Shown: piece by piece, positions 8,851 through 19,480 of the stretch
Layout: every line of letters begins with the position of its first letter
Numbering within the stretch: the stretch's first letter is position 1
DNA from: Pseudomonadota bacterium
GTDB taxonomy: Bacteria > Pseudomonadota > Gammaproteobacteria > Steroidobacterales > Steroidobacteraceae
Direction of reading: 5' to 3'
Length of the DNA: 64,000 nucleotides
Assembly (NCBI GenBank): GCA_023433515.1
Contig: JAEZCN010000160.1
Span: 1 to 64,000, forward strand
Made by a program: the position numbers and the translations under genes
Notes under the pieces: generated by a model
What the model saw: only the letters and a program-made list of their open reading frames with translations
What the model was told of the DNA's origin: nothing
Database searches by the model: none

Positions 8851-11549
8851 TGGCTTCACTCGAAGAGGACATCGAGGCCACCGCCACCACGGTCCTGCGC
8901 AACGCCCCCTGGCTGCGAATCGCGAGTCTCGCCGAACGTCTCGCCGAAGCGAAGCACGCCCCCGAAGCATTCCGCGTCGAGATCAAGGAAGCGCACGCGG
9001 AGCTCGTCGAAAGATTTCGCGCCGACGAATCGATCGAGACCCTCGTGCATGCGCGCGCCGAACTGATCGACGCGATCCTGCGCGAAGTGTGGAACTCGCA
9101 GGTGCCGGCCGGTTACGACGGCTGGACGCTCGCGGCGGTCGGCGGCTACGGACGCGGCGAGCTGCACCCGCATTCCGACGTCGACATCCTGATCCTCGTG
9201 CCCACGACGCCCGACGACGCGGGCCGCGCGGTCGTCGAGCGCATCGTCACGTTCCTCTGGGACATCAATCTCGAAGTCGGTCACAGCGTGCGCACCGTCG
9301 CGCAGTGTGCGGAAGAAAGCGCGGCCGACGTGGGCGTGATGACCACGCTGATCGAAGCCCGCCTGCTCGCGGGCAACGAGAAATTGCTCGACGAGATGCG
9401 CGGGGCGGTTTCTTCCGATCGCATCTGGCCGGTCAAGGCGTACTTCGAAGCGAAGGTCGCCGAGCAGCAGGATCGTCACCTCCGGGCGAACGACACCGCG
9501 TACAACCTCGAGCCCAACGTGAAGACGGGCCCGGGCGGCCTGCGCGACATCCAGACCATCGCCTGGGTCGCCAAGCGCCACTTCGGCGCGAGCTCGCTCG
9601 ACGAACTGCTCACGCATGGATTCCTCTCGCCTGTCGAGCTGCGCAAGCTCAAGCAGGCGCAGTCGTTCCTGTGGAAGGTGCGCTTCGGGTTGCACGTGGT
9701 CACCGGCCGGCGCGAAGACCGGCTGCTGTTCGATCACCAGATCAAGCTCGCGCAGTTGTTCGGCTACGAGGACGCGACGTTCACGCTCGCCGTCGAGCAG
9801 TTCATGCAGCGGTACTACCGCACGGTCATGGACGTCTCGCTGCTCAACGAGCTGCTGCTGCAATTGTTCCGCGAGGCCATCCTGACCGAGACCTCGCCGC
9901 CACGTCCGCTGAACCCGCGTTTCCAGGTGCGCAACGATTACCTGGAAGCCGTGAACGACGAAGTTTTCGCTCGCACGCCGTCGACGTTGCTCGAGATCTT
10001 CGTGGTGCTGCAACAGAACCCCGACGTGAAGGGCGTGCGCGCGTCGACCATTCGCGCCATCAACAAGAATCTCTGGCTCATCGACGAGGAATTCCGGCAG
10101 AACCCGCGCAATCACCGGCTGTTCCTGGAGATCCTGCGCGCGCCCGCGGGCGTCACGCACGAATTGCGCCGCATGAATACCTACGGCGTGCTCGGCCGCT
10201 ACATTCCCGCGTTCGGCCGCATCGTCGGCCGCATGCAGTACGACCTGTTTCACGCGTACACGGTGGATGCGCACACGCTGTTCGTGCTGAGCAACCTGCG
10301 CCGGCTGTCGCTGCCGAAATACGACCACGAGTTGCCGCAGCTCTCCGCGATCATGCAGCAGCTGCCCAAGCTCGAGATCGCCTATCTCGCGGCGCTGTTC
10401 CACGACATCGCGAAGGGTCGCGGCGGGGATCACTCGCAGCTCGGCGCCGTCGACGCGGAAGCGTTCTGCCTGGAACAGGGGCTGTCGCGCTACGACGCGC
10501 GCCTGGTCGCCTGGCTCGTGCAGAATCACCTGGAGCTGTCGGTCACCGCGCAGAAACAGGACATCTCGGATCCCGAAGTCGTGAACGCGTTCGCGCGCCG
10601 CGTCGGCGATGAAACGCACCTCGACTATCTATACGTCCTGACCAGCGCCGACGTGCGCGGCACGAATCCGAAGCTGTGGAACTCGTGGAAAGCGTCGCTG
10701 TTCCAGGAGTTCTACGAACGCGTCAAACGCGCGCTGCGGCGCGGCCTCGAGAGTCCGATCGATCCCGACGAGCTCATGCGCGAAACGCAGGACGGCGCGC
10801 GCAAGCTGCTCGCGGCTTCGGGGCGCGTCACGCCGCCCGAGATCTCGCGCGCCTGGGAGCGGCTCACCGCGGCGTATTTCCTGCGCCATACGCCCGAGGA
10901 AGTCGCCTGGCACACGCAGCTGCTCGCCGATCGCGAGCCCGGCAGCGAAGACCCACTGGTGGCGGTGCAGTCCAGCCACGAGCGCGGCACGACGGCGATC
11001 CTCGCGTTCGCGCCGCACCGCTACAACGGTTTCGCGATCACGACGGCCGTGCTCGACCAGCTCGGCCTCAACATCGTCGATGCGCGCATCACGCCGACCG
11101 GCGACGGTTTCAGCCTCGACCTCTACCACGTGCTCGAGGAAGACGGAGCCCCGATCTCCGACAGCGAACGCATCGGCGAGATCGAGCGCGCGTTGTGGCG
11201 CGCGCTGCAGCATCCCGAGGAGGCGCCCATCACCGTCACGCGCCGCGTTCCTCGCCAGGCACGCATGTTCCGCACCGCCACGACGATTGCGGTGAGCGTG
11301 GACGAGCGTAATCGCCGCTCCGTGCTCGAGCTCATCGCGGGCGACCGGCCCGGCCTGCTCTGCGACGTGGGCAAGGTGCTCATGGAAGAACGCGTCGACC
11401 TGCTGGCCGCGAAGATCATGACCGTCGGCGAGCGCGCCGAGGACGTGTTCTATCTCGCCTCGCTGTCGGGATCTCCGCTCGATGAAGCCGCGGCGACGCG
11501 ACTGCAGCAGAAGCTGTCCGGCGCACTCGACCGCCGCGCCGCCGCGTGA
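8850..11549 (+). CDS. glnD: GlnD, bifunctional [protein-PII] uridylyltransferase/uridylyl-removing enzyme
   Basis: GlnD senses glutamine and controls nitrogen metabolism by uridylylating or deuridylylating PII proteins. The 899-residue product has the nucleotidyltransferase motif GGYGRGELHPHSDVD (residues 98-112) and a central HD hydrolase domain (FHDIAKGRGGDHS, about residue 515). Two C-terminal ACT domains follow, the last beginning at SVLELIAGDRPGLLCDVG. Domain order and length match E. coli GlnD (890). Start is the ATG overlapping the map stop by 1 nt. It overlaps the next gene by 4 bp (GTGA). Confidence 0.96.
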   Translation: MASLEEDIEATATTVLRNAPWLRIASLAERLAEAKHAPEAFRVEIKEAHAELVERFRADESIETLVHARAELIDAILREVWNSQVPAGYDGWTLAAVGGYGRGELHPHSDVDILILVPTTPDDAGRAVVERIVTFLWDINLEVGHSVRTVAQCAEESAADVGVMTTLIEARLLAGNEKLLDEMRGAVSSDRIWPVKAYFEAKVAEQQDRHLRANDTAYNLEPNVKTGPGGLRDIQTIAWVAKRHFGASSLDELLTHGFLSPVELRKLKQAQSFLWKVRFGLHVVTGRREDRLLFDHQIKLAQLFGYEDATFTLAVEQFMQRYYRTVMDVSLLNELLLQLFREAILTETSPPRPLNPRFQVRNDYLEAVNDEVFARTPSTLLEIFVVLQQNPDVKGVRASTIRAINKNLWLIDEEFRQNPRNHRLFLEILRAPAGVTHELRRMNTYGVLGRYIPAFGRIVGRMQYDLFHAYTVDAHTLFVLSNLRRLSLPKYDHELPQLSAIMQQLPKLEIAYLAALFHDIAKGRGGDHSQLGAVDAEAFCLEQGLSRYDARLVAWLVQNHLELSVTAQKQDISDPEVVNAFARRVGDETHLDYLYVLTSADVRGTNPKLWNSWKASLFQEFYERVKRALRRGLESPIDPDELMRETQDGARKLLAASGRVTPPEISRAWERLTAAYFLRHTPEEVAWHTQLLADREPGSEDPLVAVQSSHERGTTAILAFAPHRYNGFAITTAVLDQLGLNIVDARITPTGDGFSLDLYHVLEEDGAPISDSERIGEIERALWRALQHPEEAPITVTRRVPRQARMFRTATTIAVSVDERNRRSVLELIAGDRPGLLCDVGKVLMEERVDLLAAKIMTVGERAEDVFYLASLSGSPLDEAAATRLQQKLSGALDRRAAA

Positions 11550-12763
11550 ACGGCCGCCTCGAACTACTCACCGCGTACCCGTTCGAACGACTGGCGCGGC
11601 TGAGGGCGGGCGTCGTTCCGCCCGCCTCGCTTCCGCACATCGCGATGTCGATCGGCGAGCCGAAACACGCGCCGCCGGCCTTCGTCGTGGACGCCTTGCG
11701 CGCCGCGCTCGGGAAGTTGGACAGCTATCCCGCGACCGCCGGCCTGACCGAGACCCGCGCCGCCTGCGCCGCCTGGCTCGGCCGGCGCTTCGGCCTCGGC
11801 GACCGTGTGAATCCCGACACCATGGTCCTGCCGGTCAACGGCACGCGCGAAGCCCTATTCTCCTTCGTCCAGGCGGTAGTTCGTACGAACGGTGCCTGGC
11901 ACGGAAAACCCGGGATAAGTCCGCCCGTGGTCGCGATGCCGAATCCGTTCTACCAGATCTACGAAGGCGCGGCCCTGCTCGCGGGCGCCGAGCCCGTGTT
12001 CCTGAACACGACCTCCGGCAATCGATTCCAGCCGGACCTGGACTCGGTGTCGGCCGAAACCTGGGCGCGTTGCCAGGTGTTGTTCCTGTGCAGCCCGGGC
12101 AATCCGACCGGCGCCGTGTTGTCGCTCGACTTCCTGCGCCAGGCACTCGAGCTCGCCGAGCGTTTCGACTTCGTGATCGCCGCCGACGAGTGTTACGCCG
12201 AGCTCTATCGCGACGAAGCCGCGCCGCCACCCTCGCTGCTGCAGGCCGCGCTCGCGCTCGGGCGCGACTCGTTCCAGCGCTGCGTCGTGTTCCATTCACT
12301 CTCGAAGCGTTCGAGCGTGCCCGGCCTGCGCTCCGGTTTCGTCGCGGGCGACCCCGCGATCATCAAGCCCTACCTTCTTTATCGCACGTATCACGGCTGC
12401 GCGATGCCGATCCCGACGCAGCTCGCCTCGATCGCGGCCTGGAACGACGACGCACACGCCGCCGCGAACCGGGTGTTGTACCGCGAGAAATACGCGCGCG
12501 TGCTGCCGATACTGCAGCCGGTTCTCGACGTCGTCGAACCCGACGGCGCCTTCTATCTATGGCCCGACGTGGGCCGTGACGACGAAGCCTTCACACGCGA
12601 CCTCTTCGCGACGCAGAATCTCACCATCCTGCCGGGCAGCTATCTCGCGCGCGATACGCGCGCCGGCAACCCGGGCCGGAACCGCGTGCGCATCTCGCTG
12701 GTGGCGCCGGTCGAGGAATGCGTGACCGCCGCCCAGCGCATCCGCGACTTCCTGACCAAGTAA
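11546..12763 (+). CDS. dapC: Succinyldiaminopimelate transaminase (DapC type)
   Basis: This is a PLP-dependent class I/II aminotransferase of 405 residues. The pyridoxal lysine lies in SLSKRSSVPGLRSGF (about residue 252). An SIGEPKHAPP motif near the N-terminus and CSPGNPTGAV in the middle are typical of DapC. It would transfer the amino group from glutamate to N-succinyl-2-amino-6-ketopimelate, between DapD and DapE in lysine and diaminopimelate synthesis. Function is inferred from family plus location directly before dapD. Start is a GTG that overlaps glnD by 4 bp. Confidence 0.88.
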   Translation: MNGRLELLTAYPFERLARLRAGVVPPASLPHIAMSIGEPKHAPPAFVVDALRAALGKLDSYPATAGLTETRAACAAWLGRRFGLGDRVNPDTMVLPVNGTREALFSFVQAVVRTNGAWHGKPGISPPVVAMPNPFYQIYEGAALLAGAEPVFLNTTSGNRFQPDLDSVSAETWARCQVLFLCSPGNPTGAVLSLDFLRQALELAERFDFVIAADECYAELYRDEAAPPPSLLQAALALGRDSFQRCVVFHSLSKRSSVPGLRSGFVAGDPAIIKPYLLYRTYHGCAMPIPTQLASIAAWNDDAHAAANRVLYREKYARVLPILQPVLDVVEPDGAFYLWPDVGRDDEAFTRDLFATQNLTILPGSYLARDTRAGNPGRNRVRISLVAPVEECVTAAQRIRDFLTK

Positions 12764-12787
12764 CCGAACACGATCCTGGAGCAGCTA

Positions 12788-13630
<843 letters not shown>

Positions 13631-13970
13631 TGTCGATCGCACTGCAATTCGCGCGTTGAGCAGGTCGCCGTGACTGTCGCGAACGCGATAGGAAAACGTG
13701 AGGGTGCCGCCGAACCCGCCGCCGGAGTCACGCGCAGACGGCTGGCAACGACTTCGAACGTGGCGGAAGCATGTGCGGCCGGCAGCTCGATGGTCAGGCC
13801 GATCCTGTCGCGGGACGACGCCCCGTGACAGGGCTCTTCGCCTCATACAGTAGATAGCCGAACCAGCACTGAATGGCCGCGAAACCGACGGCCCGTTATG
13901 CTCACCCCACATTCGGAACTTCGGGCGGAACCCTCGGCTCCAACCGGGTCCGGCCAAAACAGGGAATACC
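13631..13970. other. 340-bp intergenic stretch with no confident gene
   Basis: Between dapD and the ABC transporter no reading frame has both a plausible start and a recognisable product. On the minus strand a short frame spells a peptide-like run around IQCWFGYLLYEAKSPVTG (about 13800-13890), but it has no start codon. Another minus-strand frame contains TLTFSYRVRDSHGDL. Either may be a gene remnant or chance. The right end must contain the promoter and ribosome site (AGGGA at about 13961) of the transporter operon. Confidence 0.4.
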
Positions 13971-14948
13971 ATGCACTTTCGACCCCAGGCTGCCCCAGCC
14001 GACGATCCGAACGCGCTCGCGATCCGCACGCGCGGGCTGGCGAAACGCTTCGGCGACCTGCGCGCCGTCGACGGCATCGACCTCGACGTGCCACGCGGCA
14101 TGATCTTCGCCATCCTCGGTCCCAACGGCGCGGGCAAGACGACGCTGATGCGCATGCTCGCGACGCTCGCGAGGCCCGACGGAGGGACGGCCAGCATTCT
14201 CGGGCACGACCTGGTGCATTCGCCGCAGGCCGTGCGGGCGGAAATATCCATGACCGGCCAGTTCGCGTCGCTCGACGAGGACCTCACCGGCCGCGAGAAC
14301 CTCGTGATGCTCGCGCGGCTGTGGGGATTCCGCGGCAAGGCCGCCCGCGTGCGCGCCGACGAGTTGCTCGCCAACTTCGAACTCGCGGACGCCGCCGACA
14401 AGCAGGTCAAGGACTATTCGGGCGGAATGCGTCGCCGACTCGACATCGCCGCGTCGCTCATCGTGACGCCGGGCGTCTTGTTCCTGGACGAACCCACCAC
14501 CGGTCTCGATCCGGTCGGACGCAAGAGCGTATGGCGCATGATCCGCGCGCTGGCCGGATCGGGCGTCACCGTGCTCCTCACTACCCAGTATCTCGACGAA
14601 GCCGATCAACTCGCGGCGCGCATCGCGGTCATCGATCACGGCCGCAAGATCGCCGAGGGCACGAGCCGGGAGCTCAAGGTCGCGACCGGCTCCGGATTCC
14701 TGCACGTCGCGCTGATGGATCCCGCGAAGCTCGACGAGGCCGCGGCGATCCTCGAGGCGCGTCTTGGTGCGACCGTGCAACGCAGTGTCGAAGGCGCGAT
14801 GTTGTCCGTGGTCGCGAAGACCTCGCGCGACGCGAACGAAGCGCTCGGCGCATTGATCGCCGCGAACATCGAACTCGCCGACTTCTCGATGGGCAGTCCC
14901 AGCCTCGACGAAGTGTTCTTCGCGCTGACCGGGAAGGCCCACTCATGA
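13971..14948 (+). CDS. ABC exporter ATP-binding protein, DrrA-like
   Basis: This is the ATPase subunit of an ABC-2 type exporter of the daunorubicin-resistance (DrrA) family, 325 residues. Walker A is GPNGAGKTT (50-58), the signature is YSGGMRRR (about 148), and Walker B is FLDEPTTGLDP. The C-terminal domain of about 100 residues after the core is characteristic of DrrA. With the following permease it would form a two-gene exporter for hydrophobic compounds; the substrate cannot be told from sequence. It overlaps the permease by 4 bp (ATGA). Confidence 0.9.
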   Translation: MHFRPQAAPADDPNALAIRTRGLAKRFGDLRAVDGIDLDVPRGMIFAILGPNGAGKTTLMRMLATLARPDGGTASILGHDLVHSPQAVRAEISMTGQFASLDEDLTGRENLVMLARLWGFRGKAARVRADELLANFELADAADKQVKDYSGGMRRRLDIAASLIVTPGVLFLDEPTTGLDPVGRKSVWRMIRALAGSGVTVLLTTQYLDEADQLAARIAVIDHGRKIAEGTSRELKVATGSGFLHVALMDPAKLDEAAAILEARLGATVQRSVEGAMLSVVAKTSRDANEALGALIAANIELADFSMGSPSLDEVFFALTGKAHS

Positions 14949-15760
14949 ACGACGTCACCGCCACGAAAACCGTGCCCGCCCTCAAGCCCATGCCGCGCCC
15001 GCCGGCGCCCTCGCCGCTTTCGAACGCGCTGGTGTTCGGCTGGCGCGCGGTGCTCAAGTTCAAGCACGTGCCCGAGCAGCTTTTCGACCTCGTGATGACG
15101 CCGATCATGTTCACGCTGCTGTTCACGTTCGTGTTCGGCGGTGCACTGGCCGGCACCCCAGGTTCCTACCTGCAGTACTTCCTTCCGGGCATCCTGGTGC
15201 AGACGGTCGTGTTCAACTCGGTGTATTCGGGCATGGGTCTATCTACCGACCTGAGCAAGGGACTGTTCGACCGCTTCCGCTCTCTGCCGATCTGGCCGCT
15301 CGCGCCGTTCGCGGGTCTCATGGTCGGCGACATCCTGCGCCACGTGATCGCGGGCGGCATCATCCTCACGATCGGCCTGTTGCTGGGCTACCGGCCCGAG
15401 GCCGGTATCCTGGGGGTGATCGAGGCGTTCGCACTGCTCGTCGCGATCGGCTTCGGCGTGGGCTGGATCTTCATCGTGCTCGGCCTGCTGATCCGCACGC
15501 CGATGACCGTGATGACGATCGGCTTCACGTTCATGTTCCCGATGGTGTTCGCGTCCAACATCATGGTCGATCCCGCGACCATGCCGGGGTGGCTGCGCGC
15601 CTTCGTCGAGGTGAACCCGGTGTCGCACATGGCGTCCGCGCTGCGCGGCCTGCTGAGCGGCGCGGCGACGGTGGGCGACGTGTTGCTCGCGCTCACGGCG
15701 CCGGCCGTGCTGACGCTCCTGCTCGCGCCGGTGACGTTGCTGCTGTATCGAAGACGCTGA
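14945..15760 (+). CDS. ABC-2 type transporter permease, DrrB-like
   Basis: This is the membrane subunit partnering the preceding ATPase, 271 residues. A proline-rich cytoplasmic N-terminus precedes about six membrane helices. The ABC-2 consensus is visible in the FFDLV/MTPIMF-like first helix, the LSKGLFDRFRSLPI loop and the VNPVSHMASALRGL segment before the last helices. Start is the ATG at 14945, coupled to the ATPase stop. It ends convergently 36 bp from pstB. Confidence 0.9.
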   Translation: MNDVTATKTVPALKPMPRPPAPSPLSNALVFGWRAVLKFKHVPEQLFDLVMTPIMFTLLFTFVFGGALAGTPGSYLQYFLPGILVQTVVFNSVYSGMGLSTDLSKGLFDRFRSLPIWPLAPFAGLMVGDILRHVIAGGIILTIGLLLGYRPEAGILGVIEAFALLVAIGFGVGWIFIVLGLLIRTPMTVMTIGFTFMFPMVFASNIMVDPATMPGWLRAFVEVNPVSHMASALRGLLSGAATVGDVLLALTAPAVLTLLLAPVTLLLYRRR

Positions 15761-15796
15761 AGCGATTCCGCGGCCGCACCTAACTAGTGTCGCGGT

Positions 15797-16690
15797 TCAG
15801 CCGAAGCGCCCCGTGATGTAGTCCTCGGTGAGCCGGTGACGGGGATTCGTGAACACGCGATCCGTCTCGCCGACCTCGACGAGATCGCCGAGGTGGAAAT
15901 ACGCGGTACGCTGCGAAACTCGCGCGGCCTGCTGCATCGAGTGCGTCACGATCACGATCGCGTAGCTCTGCCGCAATTCCTCCATGAGATCCTCGATGCG
16001 CGCGGTGGCGATCGGGTCGAGCGCGGAACACGGCTCGTCCATGAGGATGACTTCGGGATTCACGGCGATCGTGCGTGCGATGCACAGGCGTTGTTGCTGG
16101 CCACCACTCAGCGAGGTTCCGGGCTGGGAGAGCCTGTCTTTCACCTCGTCCCACAACCCCGCGCGCCGCAGCGAGTCGTGCACGATCTCGTCGAGTTCCA
16201 CGCGATCGCCCGCGAGTCCGTGGATACGCGGCCCGTATGCCACGTTTTCGTAGATGGACTTCGGAAACGGGTTGGGCTTCTGGAACACCATGCCTACACG
16301 TGCGCGTAGCTGCACTACGTCCTGCTTGCGGTCGTGGATATCCCTGCCGTCGAGCAGGATGCTGCCCGCGACCCGCGCGCCCGCGATGGTATCGTTCATG
16401 CGGTTGAGGCAGCGGAGGAAGGTCGACTTGCCGCAGCCCGAAGGTCCGATCATCGCGAGCACCTGGTTCTTCGCGATGTCGATGCTCACTTTCCGGATGG
16501 CGTGTTTCTCGCCGTAGTACACGTCGACGTCGCGGCAGCTGAAGATCGGGTCGTCGACGGCGATGTTGCCGACCGTCTTGCCCGTGTCCGCCCGCTCGCG
16601 CGCGGGCTCGCGCTGCGCTACCGCCTCGGGCACGCGCGCCCCCGGCCTGAGATCGATTCCCGCACGTTCCAACTGCGCCGCACTTTCCAT
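15797..16690 (-). CDS. pstB: Phosphate ABC transporter ATPase PstB
   Basis: PstB powers high-affinity phosphate uptake and takes part in PhoR signalling. The 297-residue protein has Walker [10 protein letters not shown], signature [16 protein letters not shown] and Walker [14 protein letters not shown], with PstB-specific features such as [20 protein letters not shown]. The N-terminus is about 40 residues longer than E. coli PstB before the first strand ([11 protein letters not shown]), so a later start is possible. It follows pstA by 4 bp. Confidence 0.95.
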   Translation of the reverse strand: MESAAQLERAGIDLRPGARVPEAVAQREPARERADTGKTVGNIAVDDPIFSCRDVDVYYGEKHAIRKVSIDIAKNQVLAMIGPSGCGKSTFLRCLNRMNDTIAGARVAGSILLDGRDIHDRKQDVVQLRARVGMVFQKPNPFPKSIYENVAYGPRIHGLAGDRVELDEIVHDSLRRAGLWDEVKDRLSQPGTSLSGGQQQRLCIARTIAVNPEVILMDEPCSALDPIATARIEDLMEELRQSYAIVIVTHSMQQAARVSQRTAYFHLGDLVEVGETDRVFTNPRHRLTEDYITGRFG

Positions 16691-16694
16691 GATT

Positions 16695-18002
16695 TCACCA
16701 CCGTCGTTCGAAGCGTTTGCGAAGGATGACCGCCGCCGTGTTCATGACGACCAGGAAGGCCAGCAACACGATGATGGCGCCCGAAGTTTTCTCGACGAAT
16801 CCACGCTCGGGCGAATCGGACCAGAGGAACACCTGCACGGGCAGCGCCGTGGCCGCGTCCGTGAACCCCTGTGGGATGTCCACGATGAACGCCACCATTC
16901 CGATCATGAGCAATGGCGCCGACTCGCCGAGCGCGCGTGCCATGCCGATGATCGTGCCGGTCAACATCCCCGGCAGCGCGAGCGGCAGCACGTGATGCAT
17001 GACGGTCTGGACCTTCGATGCGCCCATGCCGAGCGCGGCCTCGCGGATCGAGGGGGGCACGGCCTTCAATGCCGCGCGCGACGCGATGATGATGGTGGGC
17101 AGCGTGAGCAGTGTCAGCACCAGCGCGCCGACCAGCGGCGCCGAACGCGGCAGGCCGAAGAATCCGATGTAGACCGCGAGTCCCAGCAGTCCGAACACGA
17201 TCGATGGCACCGCGGCCAGATTGTTTATGTTCACCTCGATGAGATCCGTCCAGCGGTTGCGGCGCGCGAACTCCTCGAGATAGATGGCCGCCGCCACGCC
17301 GATGGGGAACGACAGCAGCAGCGTGAGCACGAGTGTGTAGAACGAGCCGACCACGGCGCCCCAGATGCCCGCCTTCTCCGGCTCGCGGGAGTCGCCTCCG
17401 GTGAGGAAGGTCGTGTTGAACCTGAGCGCCAGAGCCCCATCGGCGGACAGCGAGTCCGCCCAGGCGAGCTGCCTGTCCGAGAGCGGTCTTTCGTCTTCGG
17501 ACAGCGCGCGATCGATGTGCCTCTTGCTGAGGAGATCGACGGCGTCGCTCGCGAGCAGCCAGCGCTCCGCGGTCTCGCCGATGATCGCGGGGTTCGCCAT
17601 GACTTCGTCCTGCAGGTCGAACGCCGCGCTCCCACTGACCAGCCGCGTGAGTTCGCGGGTGGCCGCGCGCCCTTCAACCTCGGGAAACTGTGCCTTGAGG
17701 GATGCGCGGATCAGAGACTGATAGTCGGCGCTCCGCAGCACCTCGGGATCGCCCGTACCCGCGGGGTCGATGACCTCCGGGTCGAAGTAGACGGGCAACC
17801 GGATCTGCGTCTGGCGGAACGCGCCGATGCCGTTCGAGAAGACCACGAAGAACAGGTAGAACAGGAAGGCCATGCCCGCGGTCACGGCCGCGACTCCGTA
17901 GAAGCGGAACCGGCGCTCGGCCCAGTATCGGCGTTTCAGGCCGCGGGCGACCATCGCCTGCGTTTCCTGCGCGGTGCGACGCGAACTATTCGTACTGTTC
18001 AC
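16695..18002 (-). CDS. pstA: Phosphate ABC transporter permease PstA (long form)
   Basis: This is an inner-membrane permease of the Pst system, 435 residues against about 296 in E. coli. The core is standard (the [25 protein letters not shown] cytoplasmic loop and six helices). The extra length is a hydrophilic insertion at about residues 65-190 after the first membrane helix, presumably periplasmic. Similar long PstA forms occur in pseudomonads and xanthomonads. Stop-start overlap with pstC is 17 bp. Confidence 0.92.
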   Translation of the reverse strand: MNSTNSSRRTAQETQAMVARGLKRRYWAERRFRFYGVAAVTAGMAFLFYLFFVVFSNGIGAFRQTQIRLPVYFDPEVIDPAGTGDPEVLRSADYQSLIRASLKAQFPEVEGRAATRELTRLVSGSAAFDLQDEVMANPAIIGETAERWLLASDAVDLLSKRHIDRALSEDERPLSDRQLAWADSLSADGALALRFNTTFLTGGDSREPEKAGIWGAVVGSFYTLVLTLLLSFPIGVAAAIYLEEFARRNRWTDLIEVNINNLAAVPSIVFGLLGLAVYIGFFGLPRSAPLVGALVLTLLTLPTIIIASRAALKAVPPSIREAALGMGASKVQTVMHHVLPLALPGMLTGTIIGMARALGESAPLLMIGMVAFIVDIPQGFTDAATALPVQVFLWSDSPERGFVEKTSGAIIVLLAFLVVMNTAAVILRKRFERRW

Positions 18003-19374
18003 GATACTTCCGCACGATGTGGAGCGCGAGAACGTTGAGCGCGAGCGTGACGACGAACAGGACGAGGCCGAGCGCGAAGGCCGCGAGTGTCTTCGGGCTG
18101 TCGAACTCCTGGTCGCCGACCAGCAACGTCACGATCTGCACGGTGACCGTGGTGACCGCCTCGAACGGGTTCGCCGTGAGATTCGCGGCGAGTCCCGCGG
18201 CCATCACGACGATCATGGTTTCGCCGATCGCGCGAGATACGGCCAGCAGCACGCCACCCACGATGCCGGGCAGCGCCGCGCGCATCACGACCTGCTTGAT
18301 GGTTTCAGAGCGCGTCGCGCCGAGCGCGTAAGCGCCGTCGCGCAGACTTTGCGGCACGGCTCTGATCATGTCGTCGGCGAGCGAGGAGACGAACGGAATG
18401 ATCATGATTCCCATGACGAGGCCGGCCGCGAGCGCGCTCTCGGAGGCCACGTCGAGACCGATGCTCTCGCCCCACCCTCGCAGCGCCGGGCCGACGGTGA
18501 GCGCCGCGAAAAAGCCGTACACGACGGTCGGCACGCCCGCGAGCACTTCGAGCAGCGGCTTCGCCCACGTGCGGAATTTCGGGTGCGCGTACTCCGCGAG
18601 GTAGATGGCCGAATACAGGCCGATCGGCACCGCGATGATCATCGCGATCAGCGAGATGAGTAACGTGCCGGCGAACAGCGGCACCGCGCCGAACGAGCCC
18701 GAGGATCCTACCTGGTCGGCGCGGATGGCCATCTGCGGGCTCCACGAGGTGCCGAAGAGGAAATCGACCGGTGAAACGAACGAGAAGAACCGGAAGGCTT
18801 CGAAGGCGGCCGAGGCCACGATTCCAATCGTCGTGAATACCGCGATGGTCGAGCAGCCGAGCAGCAGCCACTCGATGACGCGTTCGACGCCATTTCGCGC
18901 GCGGACCTGCGGCGAGATGCGGGCTCGCACCACGAGTACCGCGCCGATCGCGATGATGAGTACGAGCACGGTGAGCGACATGCGGCTGATGTAGCTCAGC
19001 TCCACGTAGCGCGTGGCCGCGGCGCGCACCGGCTCGCCGACGCTCTCGGCCGGCACGTTGCCCGCGACGAGGTTGCGCACGTCGTTCAGTACGAGCGACA
19101 ACTCGTTCGCCGGCAGCGCGCGTACGGCGGACGGCATTTCGGCCGTTACGAGCCGCAGGATGATCGCGTCCTGGAACAGCAGCCACACGCCGATGGCCGC
19201 GAGAGCCGGTAATGCGCACCACAATGCCGTCATCAGCCCATAGTGACTGGGGAGCGAATGCAGGCGGCGCACACCGCGGCTTCCACCGACGAGCGCGAGG
19301 GAACGCGACTTGCCGATCCAGAAGGCACCCACCGAAAGCAGTGCCAGCGCAATGAGAAGAGTCGCCGGGGTCAT
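17986..19374 (-). CDS. pstC: Phosphate ABC transporter permease PstC (long form)
   Basis: This is the second Pst permease, 462 residues from the ATG at 19374 (MTPATLLIALALLS). An upstream in-frame ATG exists, but the peptide before 19374 is not membrane-like. An extra N-terminal region of two helices with a periplasmic loop precedes the conserved permease domain, whose loop reads LGATRSETIKQVVMRAALPG. It is separated from the porin gene by about 100 bp holding a palindrome and a possible Pho box, so pstCAB may have its own PhoB-controlled start. Confidence 0.93.
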   Translation of the reverse strand: MTPATLLIALALLSVGAFWIGKSRSLALVGGSRGVRRLHSLPSHYGLMTALWCALPALAAIGVWLLFQDAIILRLVTAEMPSAVRALPANELSLVLNDVRNLVAGNVPAESVGEPVRAAATRYVELSYISRMSLTVLVLIIAIGAVLVVRARISPQVRARNGVERVIEWLLLGCSTIAVFTTIGIVASAAFEAFRFFSFVSPVDFLFGTSWSPQMAIRADQVGSSGSFGAVPLFAGTLLISLIAMIIAVPIGLYSAIYLAEYAHPKFRTWAKPLLEVLAGVPTVVYGFFAALTVGPALRGWGESIGLDVASESALAAGLVMGIMIIPFVSSLADDMIRAVPQSLRDGAYALGATRSETIKQVVMRAALPGIVGGVLLAVSRAIGETMIVVMAAGLAANLTANPFEAVTTVTVQIVTLLVGDQEFDSPKTLAAFALGLVLFVVTLALNVLALHIVRKYREQYE

Positions 19375-19401
19375 GGTGTGGCGACAGGTTGACGTGGGTT
19401 T

Positions 19402-19419
19402 GTTACAGGTTTGTGAAAA
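19402..19419 (-). promoter_or_regulatory. Candidate Pho box upstream of pstC
   Basis: TTTTCAC-AAAC-CTGTAAC matches the PhoB consensus (CTGTCAT-AWAW-CTGTCAY) at about 13 of 18 positions, with the correct half-site spacing, in the pstC direction. It ends 28 bp before the pstC ATG. The context (pst operon) is right; no convincing -10 follows. Confidence 0.45.
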
Positions 19420-19442
19420 GGGGCGACCGGGCCGGCGCAAAG

Positions 19443-19468
19443 GGGGACAGATCCGCGGATCCGTCCCC
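19443..19468. repeat. REP-like palindrome GGGGAC...GTCCCC
   Basis: This 26-bp near-perfect palindrome (GGGGACaGATCCGCGGATCcGTCCCC) lies 13 bp after the porin stop. GGGGACAG-type palindromes resemble repetitive extragenic palindromes common in proteobacteria. It could stabilise or end the pstS-porin mRNA. A related sequence occurs at 27197. Confidence 0.5.
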
Positions 19469-19480
19469 TGCCACCCTCAC

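Noticed and set aside
16563..18038. 491-codon plus-strand frame over pstB-pstA
   Set aside because: Composition of a shadow frame; pst genes on the other strand are unambiguous.
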